Source of the DNA: Symploca sp. SIO2E9
GTDB taxonomy: Bacteria; Cyanobacteriota; Cyanobacteriia; Cyanobacteriales; Coleofasciculaceae
Direction: 5' to 3'
Length of the DNA stretch: 64,000 nucleotides
NCBI GenBank assembly: GCA_010692645.1
Contig: JAAHGS010000018.1
Coordinates: 62,588-126,587, forward strand
The translations under genes and the position numbers were made by a program. Below the pieces are notes generated by a model that was given only the letters and a program-made list of their open reading frames with translations, did no database searches and had not been told where the DNA came from. Position 1 is the stretch's first letter. Each line of letters starts with the position of its first letter. Positions 16,498-25,219 of the stretch are shown piece after piece.

Positions 16498-17772
16498 TCA
16501 ATGTGCATAGGAATAACCGTCCTTTTTCTGAATGTGTTTGCAGTATTTGTGGCTAATACCTTGAATTAGCCCATTTACTGTTGAGATATTGAAACTACCA
16601 GTTGAACGCACTGCGACACGACCAACATAAGTTCCAATTTTTTTGCCAACAGTTACTATCGCTTTAACGATGTCTCCTGTCTGGAAGCTTTTGACAAACT
16701 TGTATCTAGGGACATACCGAGAAGGGAATCCAAACTTGTCAGTTCGACACATCTGGCGAGTACCATGACCAGTGGCAGTGATAGCCAGAGGCTTAGCAAC
16801 TAGCACCTTTAACCTTTCAGATATAGAACTTCCAACACAGGCAGCATCCAGCCAGTGAGTCTTCGGCAGTTCCTGACTAGTTCGATTAAATTTAGTCCTG
16901 CCACCAGTTCCCGTTTCGACGGCTAAACCCGTTTGTTTCAATGCCCGATACAATGCCCATCGGGTTGAATTGACGGCGGCGGCATCCTTGAGAGGGCGCT
17001 TGGCAGCAGCCAGTATGCCCTTGAGCAGCTCTGGCTTACGAGAGAGAAACTGCTCTACTGGCTTGTTCCCCTTCCTTTGGTTGCACTTAGTACAGGCTAG
17101 AGTTAGATTACTTACCCGGTTGGGGCCTCCTTTAGAGCGAGGCTGGATATGTTCGACCTCTAGAGGTACTCCTTCTTTGTGGCAGTAAGCGCACTTCCTA
17201 CCCCACTTCTCTAACAGGTACTCTCTAACTTCGTACCCAACCAACTCTCCCTGCTGGTACAACACTCCCGATACTTCGGGGTTTTGCATTAGCTGGATGT
17301 CGAAGCGCACTAACTCCATTGAGATAGCGCTAATAGGACAAAACCGCCGCAGCCGTTCTACCCAAGTTTTAATGGTTAACACCCGATGTTGTAGGCTCGG
17401 AGCTAACCAGCCGTCAGCTCTAGCTCGATTGTCGAACCGGGGTTGGCGATAGCGAGTGTGACGATTCCGGCGTCCTCGCCGCAATGCCCGACGAGACTCT
17501 AACGACTGCTTGATGCTGTAGCCCCGGTGGTGAAGTTCAGCTCCCCATATCACCCGGTCGTCAGTGACTACGGCAATACCAGTGGTTTTGGAGCCTGGGT
17601 CTAACTTGAGTCGATACTCAAGAGCATTAGAGCCTTCCACCTCTTTGAGCATGATTGTGAAAGGATACCGCCGCAGGACAACGGCTCTTCCTTCCTTGAG
17701 AAACCTTCTCGCCCTTGCCGCATGGGTTGGGTTAAGAGAGTTTCGATTTTTATCTACAGTTAAAACAAACAT
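16498..17772 (-). CDS. iscB: RNA-guided endonuclease IscB
   Basis: The 424-residue IscB is the transposon-encoded ancestor type of Cas9. The N-terminal PLMP-like segment is 'NSLNPTHAARARRFLKEGRAVV'. RuvC-I has D58 in 'LKLDPGSKTTGIAV', then the Arg-rich bridge helix 'RRALRRGRRNRHTRYR'. RuvC-II has E153 in 'ISMELVRFD'. The HNH domain (193-237) has CAYC and CTKC zinc pairs, H208 in 'EVEHI' and N222. RuvC-III has H306 and D309 in 'THWLDA'. A C-terminal target-interacting region follows (RTDKFGFPSRYVPRYKFVK). All catalytic residues are present and the frame is intact, so it may be active. It has no tnpA beside it. The guide RNA is encoded just upstream. Confidence 0.93.
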   Translation of the reverse strand: MFVLTVDKNRNSLNPTHAARARRFLKEGRAVVLRRYPFTIMLKEVEGSNALEYRLKLDPGSKTTGIAVVTDDRVIWGAELHHRGYSIKQSLESRRALRRGRRNRHTRYRQPRFDNRARADGWLAPSLQHRVLTIKTWVERLRRFCPISAISMELVRFDIQLMQNPEVSGVLYQQGELVGYEVREYLLEKWGRKCAYCHKEGVPLEVEHIQPRSKGGPNRVSNLTLACTKCNQRKGNKPVEQFLSRKPELLKGILAAAKRPLKDAAAVNSTRWALYRALKQTGLAVETGTGGRTKFNRTSQELPKTHWLDAACVGSSISERLKVLVAKPLAITATGHGTRQMCRTDKFGFPSRYVPRYKFVKSFQTGDIVKAIVTVGKKIGTYVGRVAVRSTGSFNISTVNGLIQGISHKYCKHIQKKDGYSYAH

Positions 17773-18086
17773 GAGTTCTAATCTCCCGTTTCCGGGGTGA
17801 AAGTTTGCCTCGAAGTTGTTATCGGTCGGTACTTTCTCCTAGACACTGGCTTAACCCTCTACGCCTGTTTAATGTAGGAGTTGTAGAGCTTGGGGCTGGC
17901 ACGCACTCCAAGGTACGAACTTTAACTCTTGCCGATAACGGCTACTTGGTTACTACCAAGTCTTCTGGTCAACTAGGGCTGTTTTTCAAGCCCCCGTTTT
18001 ACGCCTTTGGCGCATGCCCGTAGGGCTATTACCCGTAGGGTTAACGGTGGGTTGTTGACTGGCTTTTTAAAATCCCAGCCTCTCAT
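17773..18086 (-). ncRNA. IscB omegaRNA (HEARO-type), approximate bounds
   Basis: About 300 bp upstream of iscB on the same strand is non-coding, unusually GC-rich and full of stems. Examples (minus-strand sense) are TAACCCTACGGGTAATAGCCCTACGGG with nested pairing, ACTTGGTAGTAACCAAGT, and GCCGTTATCGGC. This is the position and character of HEARO/omegaRNA, the guide RNA of IscB. By analogy the scaffold begins near 18068 (AAAAAGCCAGTCAAC) and the roughly 16-nt guide lies just 5' of it, at about 18069-18086, in flanking DNA. The bounds are inferred. Confidence 0.75.
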
Positions 18087-18126
18087 TATACCTCTATTAC
18101 CGCTATCAAGTCTAGATTATTTTATT

Positions 18127-18193
18127 GACGCGGAGACGCGGAGATGCGGAGACAGGTCGACGCGGAGACGCGGAGACGCGGAGACACGGAGAC
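18127..18193. repeat. 8-bp short tandem repeat array (GACGCGGA)
   Basis: Eight units of GACGCGGA and variants, broken by one GACAGGTC, lie just outside the 5' end of the omegaRNA region. The same octamer forms the core of family D MITEs at 46100 and 63355. It belongs to the short tandemly repeated sequences common in filamentous cyanobacteria. Confidence 0.8.
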
Positions 18194-18560
18194 TGATATA
18201 TCACAGGCATTGATTAAATAGAATGCATACCAAACAAGGGTTTTGAGCCTTTTTTGACCCTTTCAAGTGCTTTGTTATAGCATCCAATAGCTCAAAATCC
18301 TTGCACTTAATAGGAAAATCTCGGAGCTGATCATGGATAATCAAGCTTAGAACTATCGGCTTTTCCCTACTTCCTGCTCCCTGCTCCCCTCTCCTTACCA
18401 CCAGACTTATTCAGCAAACCCTATGTAAACCAGCGATTAACTCTATTCCTAGCCAAGTGGAAAGGAAAGTTAACCGCCGATTTTTTCATTGTTAATTGTT
18501 AATGGTTCATAGGCCCATGAACAATCAACAATGAGCAATGAAGCATAAACCACAAAAAAT
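18194..18560. other. Intergenic gap downstream of porin gene
   Basis: Apart from one CTCCCTGCTCCC polypyrimidine tract near 18370-18395, a near-palindrome around 18480-18540 (CATTGTTAATTGTTAATG... and ATTGTTGATTGTTCATGG on the other strand) and scattered AT-rich sequence, I see nothing here. The short frame at 18201-18401 has no recognisable homologue and crosses the repeat tract. Confidence 0.4.
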
Positions 18561-20432
18561 CTAGAACTTGAAGGTGGTACGGATTACCCCAACCCAAATT
18601 TCCTCGTTATCAGCATTGTGATTAGGGTCGAAAATCACATAGGCACCAGGCGTAATCAGGATATTGTCGTTGAGGGGGTATTTGTAGACAGCCTCTACGA
18701 TGAAAGAGGTATCGTCGTCTTCTCTTCGTCCTAAGTCGTTGTCGGTAACCTTAGGAAGCATACCTCCACCAATACCTAGTACAGCGCCCTCTTTACCGAG
18801 ATCACTGAAAGCTATGCGCCCTGCAAAGTTCCAGATATCGGCTTCATCACCCTCTGTGGCACCTGATTCTGATTCCGCTAGCAACAAACCACCCCAACCA
18901 CCGATACTAATATTATCAGTAACTTTGAAGTCACCTTGTATGCCGAAGCGGAAGGCTGAAGCTGCATCACCATCAAAGGGATCTTTGGCGAAGCCACTAC
19001 CCGTACTACCTGAGAGATCAACCTCACCGCCTGGATAGTAGGAATAACCGAAGGCAAAGCCTAAATCTAGAGCGTCAAAGGGTTGAAAATTCAGCTGAGC
19101 AAGGGCAGTCAACTCACCATTAAATATCCCGTCTTTATCTGCAGGACTTTCGCCGTCATCAGTGAAGTAACCTAGATCAAGACTCAGTCCCTCGCCAAAT
19201 TTCACATTAACACCAGCTCCTTGATCAGCACTGTTCCGGAAGATTGCGGGGTTACGTCGATTAAAACGACTGACGAAACCTGTACCGCTACTTTGCAACA
19301 AGGGATTGTGGGTGTTTGCCATATCGTTGAAATCAAAGCCATTGGCACCAAGCCATACCCTGATGTTGTCTCCGAAGGGGAAGCGGTAGTGGAGGTCATT
19401 AACTGTTACATTGTTACCGCCACCGGCATCAAACCCCAGGCGAGCCATGTCCGTACCAGTAGCGCTAGTGAGGCTAGTGAAATTTCCAGCCTGTAGGCGA
19501 ACTCTCAGACGGTCTTTACCAGTGAAGCTGGCATCAAAGTTTAGACGAACCCTGTTACTAAAGGTAACTTCGTCGTCAACATCAATATCATCCCTGTTAC
19601 GATCAATGATACCATCACCATCGTCATCAATACCGTCGTCATCACCATCACCATCCTCATCAATAAAACGTTCGCCTGTATTAAGTGCTAGCTCATCACT
19701 ACCAAAAACGCTAGAGACAGCAAAGATTGCTTCTCCTTTAAGCTTAGTAGTTGTGGAGAACTGATGGTCTTCCAAAAACGCCACACGACCTTCCAGATTA
19801 TCTACCCTTGTACCGAGAGTAGCTAGTTCAGCTTCAAACTCAGCAATTAAACGCTCTAGGGTAGCTAATTCCTCTGGATCAATACCAGCGCCGCCTTCAA
19901 TTAAACGCACAATCTGGTCTAAACAGGCATTCAAACCAGCGGCGAATTCATAACGGGTGGTGGGGCGGTTGCCGCGATAGGTGCCATCGGGATATCCCGC
20001 AATACAGCCGTAGCGCTCAACTAGAGAGCGTAGAGCTTCATAGGCCCAGTCCCCTGGGGAAACGTCCCGCAGTTGGGAGACGTTGGTAACTTGGTCAAGG
20101 CTTTCTGTGCCAAGGACTTCTTGATTGTAGAGATCAATTTGCTCTAACATCTCGGCTGAGTCAGCAGTAGTCGCTTCAGTTGGTGTCTGCTGAGCTAACT
20201 CAAAACTTGGGCTCAACTCCACAGAAGCAGAAGTACCCTCAACTGTTGCCTGAGGTAGGTCCGTTAAGTACTTAACACCAGTTTCTCTCGATGCAGTTGC
20301 TTCGCTAGTGGTGGTGGTTGCCGTTTGCTCGGGAACTCCGCCAGAAGCATAGGCGCTGCTAGCAACTAGCAAAGAAGCGCCCAGAAGAGCCGGACTGACT
20401 TTTAGGGTATTCCAGAAAATTTTTGACATCAT
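18561..20432 (-). CDS. Iron uptake porin (SLH-OprB family)
   Basis: The 623-residue outer-membrane protein starts with a signal peptide (SPALLGASLLVASSAYA). One SLH domain spans residues 120-180 (VSQLRDVSPGDWAYEALRSL...PTTRYEFAAGLNACL) and binds the peptidoglycan layer. A coiled-coil follows (LERLIAEFEAELATLGTRVDNLEGRV), then a beta-barrel of the OprB type ending in an aromatic residue (RTTFKF). Close relatives are described as iron-uptake porins in cyanobacteria. Odd feature: a highly acidic insert near residues 255-290 (DEDGDGDDDGIDDDGDG) resembling calcium-binding Asp-rich repeats. The ATG at 20432 is followed by a second Met. Confidence 0.9.
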   Translation of the reverse strand: MMSKIFWNTLKVSPALLGASLLVASSAYASGGVPEQTATTTTSEATASRETGVKYLTDLPQATVEGTSASVELSPSFELAQQTPTEATTADSAEMLEQIDLYNQEVLGTESLDQVTNVSQLRDVSPGDWAYEALRSLVERYGCIAGYPDGTYRGNRPTTRYEFAAGLNACLDQIVRLIEGGAGIDPEELATLERLIAEFEAELATLGTRVDNLEGRVAFLEDHQFSTTTKLKGEAIFAVSSVFGSDELALNTGERFIDEDGDGDDDGIDDDGDGIIDRNRDDIDVDDEVTFSNRVRLNFDASFTGKDRLRVRLQAGNFTSLTSATGTDMARLGFDAGGGNNVTVNDLHYRFPFGDNIRVWLGANGFDFNDMANTHNPLLQSSGTGFVSRFNRRNPAIFRNSADQGAGVNVKFGEGLSLDLGYFTDDGESPADKDGIFNGELTALAQLNFQPFDALDLGFAFGYSYYPGGEVDLSGSTGSGFAKDPFDGDAASAFRFGIQGDFKVTDNISIGGWGGLLLAESESGATEGDEADIWNFAGRIAFSDLGKEGAVLGIGGGMLPKVTDNDLGRREDDDTSFIVEAVYKYPLNDNILITPGAYVIFDPNHNADNEEIWVGVIRTTFKF

Positions 20433-20640
20433 CCTTGATAATCCTCACACCTGAGCGAATCTGATACAACGTGCCAAGTCTGTCTAATCAGCAACAGTGT
20501 TCCCGATATGGCTGAATGCTATGCCAGTACACTCTTGACTCAGTGATACCATCTTTCTGATCGTACACTGATCCTACAACTTAAACTTTTGAAAAGATAC
20601 CTAGCTTGACAAAATTTAAGTCCCAAAGTAATAGCGAGTC

Positions 20641-20720
20641 TTGACACTCCCTCGCCGGAGACGAGGGATTCTTAGGTCACGGGGATTCCAACGAATTTAC
20701 CCTCACTAAGCATCATAATT
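20641..20720 (-). mobile_element. Solitary tnpB-element right end relic
   Basis: On the minus strand the sequence reads ATGCTTAGTGAGGGTAAATT, then the hairpin ATCCCTCG...CGAGGGAGTGTCA. This tail (MLSEGKFVGIP) and hairpin recur at 49239-49313 and 57178-57250. It is the 3' end of an IS200/IS605-type tnpB unit with nothing else left. The rest of the 20433-20776 gap shows no gene. Confidence 0.6.
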
Positions 20721-20776
20721 TTTATAAACGGTGGTGTAATACAAACGACTGGGTTATACTAAAGTGTTACCAATTG

Positions 20777-21445
20777 TCAAGTACTATAACCAGTAACAAT
20801 GTAGGTTACTCGTTTACCGATATTGGTAGCATGGTCTGCCATCCTTTCAAGGTGACGAATTGCCAAACCTAAGAGCAGAATTGGCTCAACCACACCTTGA
20901 ATATTGCGCTCCTGGGCAAGAGTTTGGTACACTCTGTCATAGGCTGAATCTACTTGGTCATCAAGCAAGTTAACGGCACATCCAGCGTTGGCGTCAAGGT
21001 CTCCTAATGCTGATAAACTCGCTGCTAGCATTGCTTGGGCTTGATTAGACATTCCCTCAATCTCGGGCAAGCAAGCATGGGGCGCATAGGGAAAAAGTTT
21101 GACGGCAATCTCAGCCAAGTCTTCCGCATAATCACCAATGCGCTCTAAGTCCCGCACTAGTTGTAAAAAGGCGCTGATGATGCGTAGATCTTGAGCTACT
21201 GGCGTTTGCAGAGCTAGTAGTGTCGTACACTCCAACTCAATTTTACGATAGTAGTTGTCTATTTTTTTATCTAGTAAGATTATTTCTTGGGCTGTTTCTA
21301 GCTTGCGGTCAAACAAAGCTTGGTGGCTCAGCCGAAATGAGATTTCTACCAAGGCTCCCATGCGCAGGACATTTTGCTCTAAGCGCCTGAGCAAGCGCTG
21401 GAAGTGGGTAAGTTCTGAGTTACTCTGAGGAAAATACAGTTTCAC
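20777..21445 (-). CDS. phoU: Phosphate signalling protein PhoU
   Basis: A PhoU of about 222 residues is made of two three-helix bundles: 'LRRLEQNVLRMGALVEISFRLSHQAL', the metal-binding type helix 'LRIISAFLQLVRDLERIGDYAEDLAEI', and the second copy 'LLLGLAIRHLERMADHATNIGKRV'. PhoU represses the Pho regulon with the PstSCAB transporter and the PhoR-type kinase. I chose GTG 21445 (VKLYFPQ) because upstream codons do not look like PhoU; a TTG at 21523 overlapping the kinase gene is possible. It forms an operon with the two genes upstream. Confidence 0.88.
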   Translation of the reverse strand: MKLYFPQSNSELTHFQRLLRRLEQNVLRMGALVEISFRLSHQALFDRKLETAQEIILLDKKIDNYYRKIELECTTLLALQTPVAQDLRIISAFLQLVRDLERIGDYAEDLAEIAVKLFPYAPHACLPEIEGMSNQAQAMLAASLSALGDLDANAGCAVNLLDDQVDSAYDRVYQTLAQERNIQGVVEPILLLGLAIRHLERMADHATNIGKRVTYIVTGYST

Positions 21446-21507
21446 CTCACCTACACCAGTACTAAGTGTTTGATACTTAACGATAACAAATGTAAGTAAA
21501 ATATTAG

Positions 21508-22896
21508 TTAATTTTTGCAGCAAGGGAGTTTAATTTGCAGCCAAGCACCTCCAGTTTGCGGATGGTTTCTGGCGATGATTCCGCCGTTGTGAGCCTGAAT
21601 AATTTGTTGCACAATTGAGAGTCCTAAACCACTCCCACTACTGCCTCGTGCAGTTTTTAGCTCTTTGGGGAGATTGTTTTGCTGTTGCCGGGAAGTATCT
21701 CCACGGTAGAGTCGCTCGAAAACATGGGGTAAGTCTGATCTACGGAAACCATCACCTGAATCAATGATATCAATTTGAATGCTGGCGTAATTGTTGGTTA
21801 TTTTCTTGTCTCCACAGTACTTAGCTTCTCCGGAAGATGTGCTGTTATCTTGATTTTTGCTCTCAGCAGTAGGTAGGGACTTGAGATTATCTTTCAATAA
21901 TTGAGTAACCTCAACCCGAATTTCTGAGCAGGGCGGGCTGTGCTTAATACTGTTATCAAATAAGTTGAGAAAAACTTGGGTAAGTCGGGTTTCATCTGCA
22001 TTAATCCAGATAATTTCTGGTTCGCAATAGGCAAAAGATAGCTGTTTGGTGTACGCTAGTGGTTCTAAAGTTTGCCAAGCTGACTTAATGAGAGAACCCA
22101 GTGCAATGTTTTTATATCTAAGAACGTTGCTGGGGTCTTGCTCAATCTGGGTTAACTCCAACCACTCTGCTACCAGATTAGCAAGTCGGTCAGTTTCTAG
22201 CAGCATACGCTCACACCATTGTTTGGATGTAGGTTCGAGACGCTCCTGCAAGGCTTCGAGTACTAAACGTATTGAGGTTAGGGGAGTTCTAAGTTCGTGG
22301 GCTAAATCAGAAACCCAACGGTTGCGTGCTTTAGTAACTTCGACAACAGGTTGCTGATTTTCTATAAAAATAGCTACTTGCTCTTTATCCACAGGCCAGG
22401 AGGATGCCTTCAAACTTAGCGATTGTCTGGTGGCAATTGCTACCCCCTCACTATAGGCAGGGTAAAATATCCACTCGCGGTGGCAAGGTTGCTGTTTGAG
22501 GCGTGTTTGCTCAACTAGACGATCAAGTTCATAGGAACGCACTACCTCCAGCAGCAAACGCATTTTACCATGCTCCCAGCCCTGAATATTTAATAGCTGC
22601 CGTGCCTGTTGATTACACCAGAGCAATTGATGTTCTGCATCTACAAGCAAGTACCCCAACGGCATTTCCTGGAGCAGCTGTTGTTTGATTTGCAGCTCTA
22701 ACTCTTGGGCTTGGTTTTGCCGAATCAGTTGAGTAAATCTCCGCTGCAAGTGAATCGTAATTGGCATGGAAACCATACCTTGATCACCGGGTAACAAGGC
22801 CAAGATTTTCTGCAACTGCCGCTGCCATTGGCGCTGTTGCCAGAGCCAAAAACCAATACCTAGAGCTAGACCGATCAAAAATGCCAGGATGGTCAT
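21508..22896 (-). CDS. sphS: Phosphate-sensing histidine kinase (SphS/PhoR type)
   Basis: The 462-residue kinase has an N-terminal membrane segment (ILAFLIGLALGIGFWLW), a PAS-like region (EMPLGYLLVDAEHQLLWCNQQARQLL), HisKA with the phospho-accepting His in 'WVSDLAHELRTPLTSIRLVLEAL', and HATPase_c with 'NLFDNSIKHS', 'IIDSGDGFRRSD' and 'GSGLGLSIVQQI'. About 30 Ser/Asn/Lys-rich residues interrupt the HATPase before 'IQIDIIDSGDG'. Placement between sphR and phoU supports the phosphate role. It would phosphorylate the regulator encoded upstream. Confidence 0.9.
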   Translation of the reverse strand: MTILAFLIGLALGIGFWLWQQRQWQRQLQKILALLPGDQGMVSMPITIHLQRRFTQLIRQNQAQELELQIKQQLLQEMPLGYLLVDAEHQLLWCNQQARQLLNIQGWEHGKMRLLLEVVRSYELDRLVEQTRLKQQPCHREWIFYPAYSEGVAIATRQSLSLKASSWPVDKEQVAIFIENQQPVVEVTKARNRWVSDLAHELRTPLTSIRLVLEALQERLEPTSKQWCERMLLETDRLANLVAEWLELTQIEQDPSNVLRYKNIALGSLIKSAWQTLEPLAYTKQLSFAYCEPEIIWINADETRLTQVFLNLFDNSIKHSPPCSEIRVEVTQLLKDNLKSLPTAESKNQDNSTSSGEAKYCGDKKITNNYASIQIDIIDSGDGFRRSDLPHVFERLYRGDTSRQQQNNLPKELKTARGSSGSGLGLSIVQQIIQAHNGGIIARNHPQTGGAWLQIKLPCCKN

Positions 22897-23119
22897 CCAC
22901 TAGAAAGTAAGCGAGTCGGAGATTAGCAAATTGGAATTTGGTGACATCTCCTATTCGTTTTAGTCAAGGCAACCGTTGGTTAGACAGCATATTAATACTA
23001 ACATCTCAGCTCTATTGTGACTTTCTAATTGGACATCTCCAATAATTATGCTAGAAGCCTTATGCTACCATTCCCAAATCGAGGTTTCTGGAGATGTCTA
23101 TTGGACATCGCCTCAGTTT

Positions 23120-23872
23120 TCAGCCAAATCGATAACCAAAACCTCTAACCGTAATTAGGTATTCTGGCTGACTAGGGTCTTGCTCAAGTTTTTCCCGTAG
23201 CCAGCGAATATGAACATCTACTGTTTTGGTATCCCCCAAAAAATCTGGTCCCCACACCCTGTCAATTAACTGTTCCCTCGACCAAACCCGGCGGGGATGA
23301 CTGATAAATAACTCTAGAAGCCGAAACTCTTTTGGGGAAAGACTTACCTCCTTGCCTCGGACAGTTACACGACATTCTTGGGGATAGAGGGTAATATCTC
23401 GGGCTTGCAAAACCGAAGTTTGGGGCAAACTGCAAAAACGCTGACGACGCAATAGTGCACGGCACCGTGCTATTAACTCCCTCATGCTGAAAGGCTTAGT
23501 GATGTAGTCATCGGCACCTACTTCTAAGCCTAAAACACGGTCTGTTTCAGAACTCTTGGCACTGACAATCAAAATTGGGACGTGATTAGCCTGATATCGT
23601 AACAAACGACACAGATCTAAACCATTAATCTGCGGCAGCATTAAATCTAGGATCAGCAGGTTATAAGGGAATTCTACTTCTGGAAGTTCCGCTTCTTGAA
23701 GAAGATTCAGAGCCGCGCGACCATCTTCAGCCGTTACCACCTCGTAGCCTTCCCCTTCAAGGGCTAAGACAAGCATTTCCCGAATCAAATCTTCGTCTTC
23801 CACAACTAGAACGCGCGTAGCTCTTGCTAGTTCTGGACTGGAATGACTCTTTGGTCTATCGAGAGAAAGCAT
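23120..23872 (-). CDS. sphR: Phosphate response regulator (SphR/PhoB type)
   Basis: This 250-residue OmpR-family regulator has a receiver domain with the acidic pair in 'VVEDEDLI', phospho-acceptor Asp in 'LILDLMLP' and Lys in 'ITKPFSM', and a C-terminal winged helix with 'SPKEFRLLELFISHPRRVWSREQLIDRVWG' and 'VDVHIRWLREKLE'. With sphS and phoU on the same strand it forms the low-phosphate switch. The 223-bp gap before sphS holds small inverted repeats (GGACATCTCCAATAATTATG and its near inverse). No clear Pho box is visible upstream. Confidence 0.9.
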   Translation of the reverse strand: MLSLDRPKSHSSPELARATRVLVVEDEDLIREMLVLALEGEGYEVVTAEDGRAALNLLQEAELPEVEFPYNLLILDLMLPQINGLDLCRLLRYQANHVPILIVSAKSSETDRVLGLEVGADDYITKPFSMRELIARCRALLRRQRFCSLPQTSVLQARDITLYPQECRVTVRGKEVSLSPKEFRLLELFISHPRRVWSREQLIDRVWGPDFLGDTKTVDVHIRWLREKLEQDPSQPEYLITVRGFGYRFG

Positions 23873-24408
23873 AAAGATCTAAGAAACCAATTATTTAAGG
23901 TTCTATGCCCAGGTATACAACAAAAATACCTCCTTGGACGGAGAAAAAAAACTTAATGATCTATCTCATGTTAAAACCTTTCACCAGCTTACATCAACAC
24001 TTTGTAAAGATTTCCTAGGTTTTACTTTACCAGCCGAGATATATTAAACGTTTTAAATTTTATCGAGATGTTGTAATACTTGTCATACAATGGTATGACG
24101 GATAAGGGGCTTCTAATAATTATCTGCAGCAAGATGGCACCTGCCATCTCTTAGCTGCATTTGTATCTACGGCTTGAGTGCGTTTGGGTCATCTACCATT
24201 TGTGGCTTCAATTTTATCAGGCAGGCAAATTCTGTTGGTAGTTGAAGCAACAAGTTCAGATAGGCATTAAGTATTAGGGAAATTAACTAATTTACTACAA
24301 TATAAGGTAGCGCGCCCCTAGTTCCCTAAGACACTGTCTAGTCTGTACAAAGTTGTACACTGCCTAACAAGCAGGCACAAACACCTATTGACCCGAGACT
24401 AAGTGATA
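23873..24408. other. Divergent intergenic region, sphR / creatininase gene
   Basis: The 536-bp region contains the promoters of two divergent genes. One feature stands out, the GTAN8TAC site at 24345-24358. A small palindrome, AGATGGCACCTGCCATCT (about 24133-24150), is also visible. No gene is seen. Confidence 0.5.
24345..24358. promoter_or_regulatory. Candidate NtcA box
   Basis: GTA-CAAAGTTG-TAC matches the NtcA consensus GTAN8TAC exactly and is part of the near-palindrome TGTACAAAGTTGTACA, 51 bp before the creatininase ATG. A -10 element at the usual 22-bp distance is weak (TATTGA), so regulation by the nitrogen activator is only a suggestion. Confidence 0.45.
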
Positions 24409-25155
24409 ATGCTGCTACATTTAAGTACTTGGAAAGAAGTTGAGGCATACCTGGAGCGGTCGCAAGGGATCATTTTGCCCATTGGCTCAACTGAACAACA
24501 TGGACCGACAGGATTAATTGGTACGGATGCGATTTGTGCCCAATCGAGTGCCCAAGGGGTCGGTGAAGCTACTGGAGCCCTTGTCGCCCCCACTATCAAT
24601 GTGGGCATGGCACTACACCATACAGAATTTCCAGGAACAATCAGTTTAAAGCCAAGTACCTTAATTCAGTTGATTAGAGACTATCTCACCTGTTTGGTTA
24701 AGGCTGGCTTTACCAAATTTTTCTTTATCAATGGTCATGGTGGCAATATCGCTACACTGAATGCAGCTTTTGCCGAAACTTACGCTCACTTAGCTGATTT
24801 AAACTTACCCAATGCCTCACTGGTAAAGTGTTATCTCGCCAACTGGTTCTCCTGTAAAGGAGTTAATCGTTTGGCGAAAGAGTTATATGGCGACCAAGGG
24901 GGCTATCATGCCAATCCAACGGAAGTAGCCTTTACTCAGTATGTGTGTCCCAAGATCGTTAAACACGTACCTCTAGAAGTCAAAGTTTCCTCTGACTTTA
25001 GAATATATAGCGCAGTTGACTTTCGAGAGCGCTACCCTGACGGTCGCATGGGTTCAAATCCAGCCTTAGCAACACCAGAGCACGGTAAGCAGTTTTATGA
25101 GTTAGCCGTCAAGGAACTAAGTAAATCCTATCTAGAGTTTTTAGGCTGTTCCTGA
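24409..25155 (+). CDS. Creatininase family protein
   Basis: The enzyme has about 248 residues from ATG 24409 (GTG two codons upstream possible). Metal-site motifs follow in order: 'ILPIGSTEQHGPTGLIGTDA' with Glu, His and Asp ligands, 'HHTEFPGTISL', 'FFINGHGGNIATLNAAF', and 'GDQGGYHANPTEVAF'. The family hydrolyses cyclic amides (creatinine, formamides of pterin or mycofactocin type). The real substrate in cyanobacteria is not known. The NtcA-like box upstream would fit a nitrogen-scavenging role, which is inference. Confidence 0.88.
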   Translation: MLLHLSTWKEVEAYLERSQGIILPIGSTEQHGPTGLIGTDAICAQSSAQGVGEATGALVAPTINVGMALHHTEFPGTISLKPSTLIQLIRDYLTCLVKAGFTKFFFINGHGGNIATLNAAFAETYAHLADLNLPNASLVKCYLANWFSCKGVNRLAKELYGDQGGYHANPTEVAFTQYVCPKIVKHVPLEVKVSSDFRIYSAVDFRERYPDGRMGSNPALATPEHGKQFYELAVKELSKSYLEFLGCS

Positions 25156-25219
25156 GCACAACTGATACAGACTGATTCAAGCCAATCGTAGTTTTTTCTC
25201 TTGTTGAAACTCAACTGTT

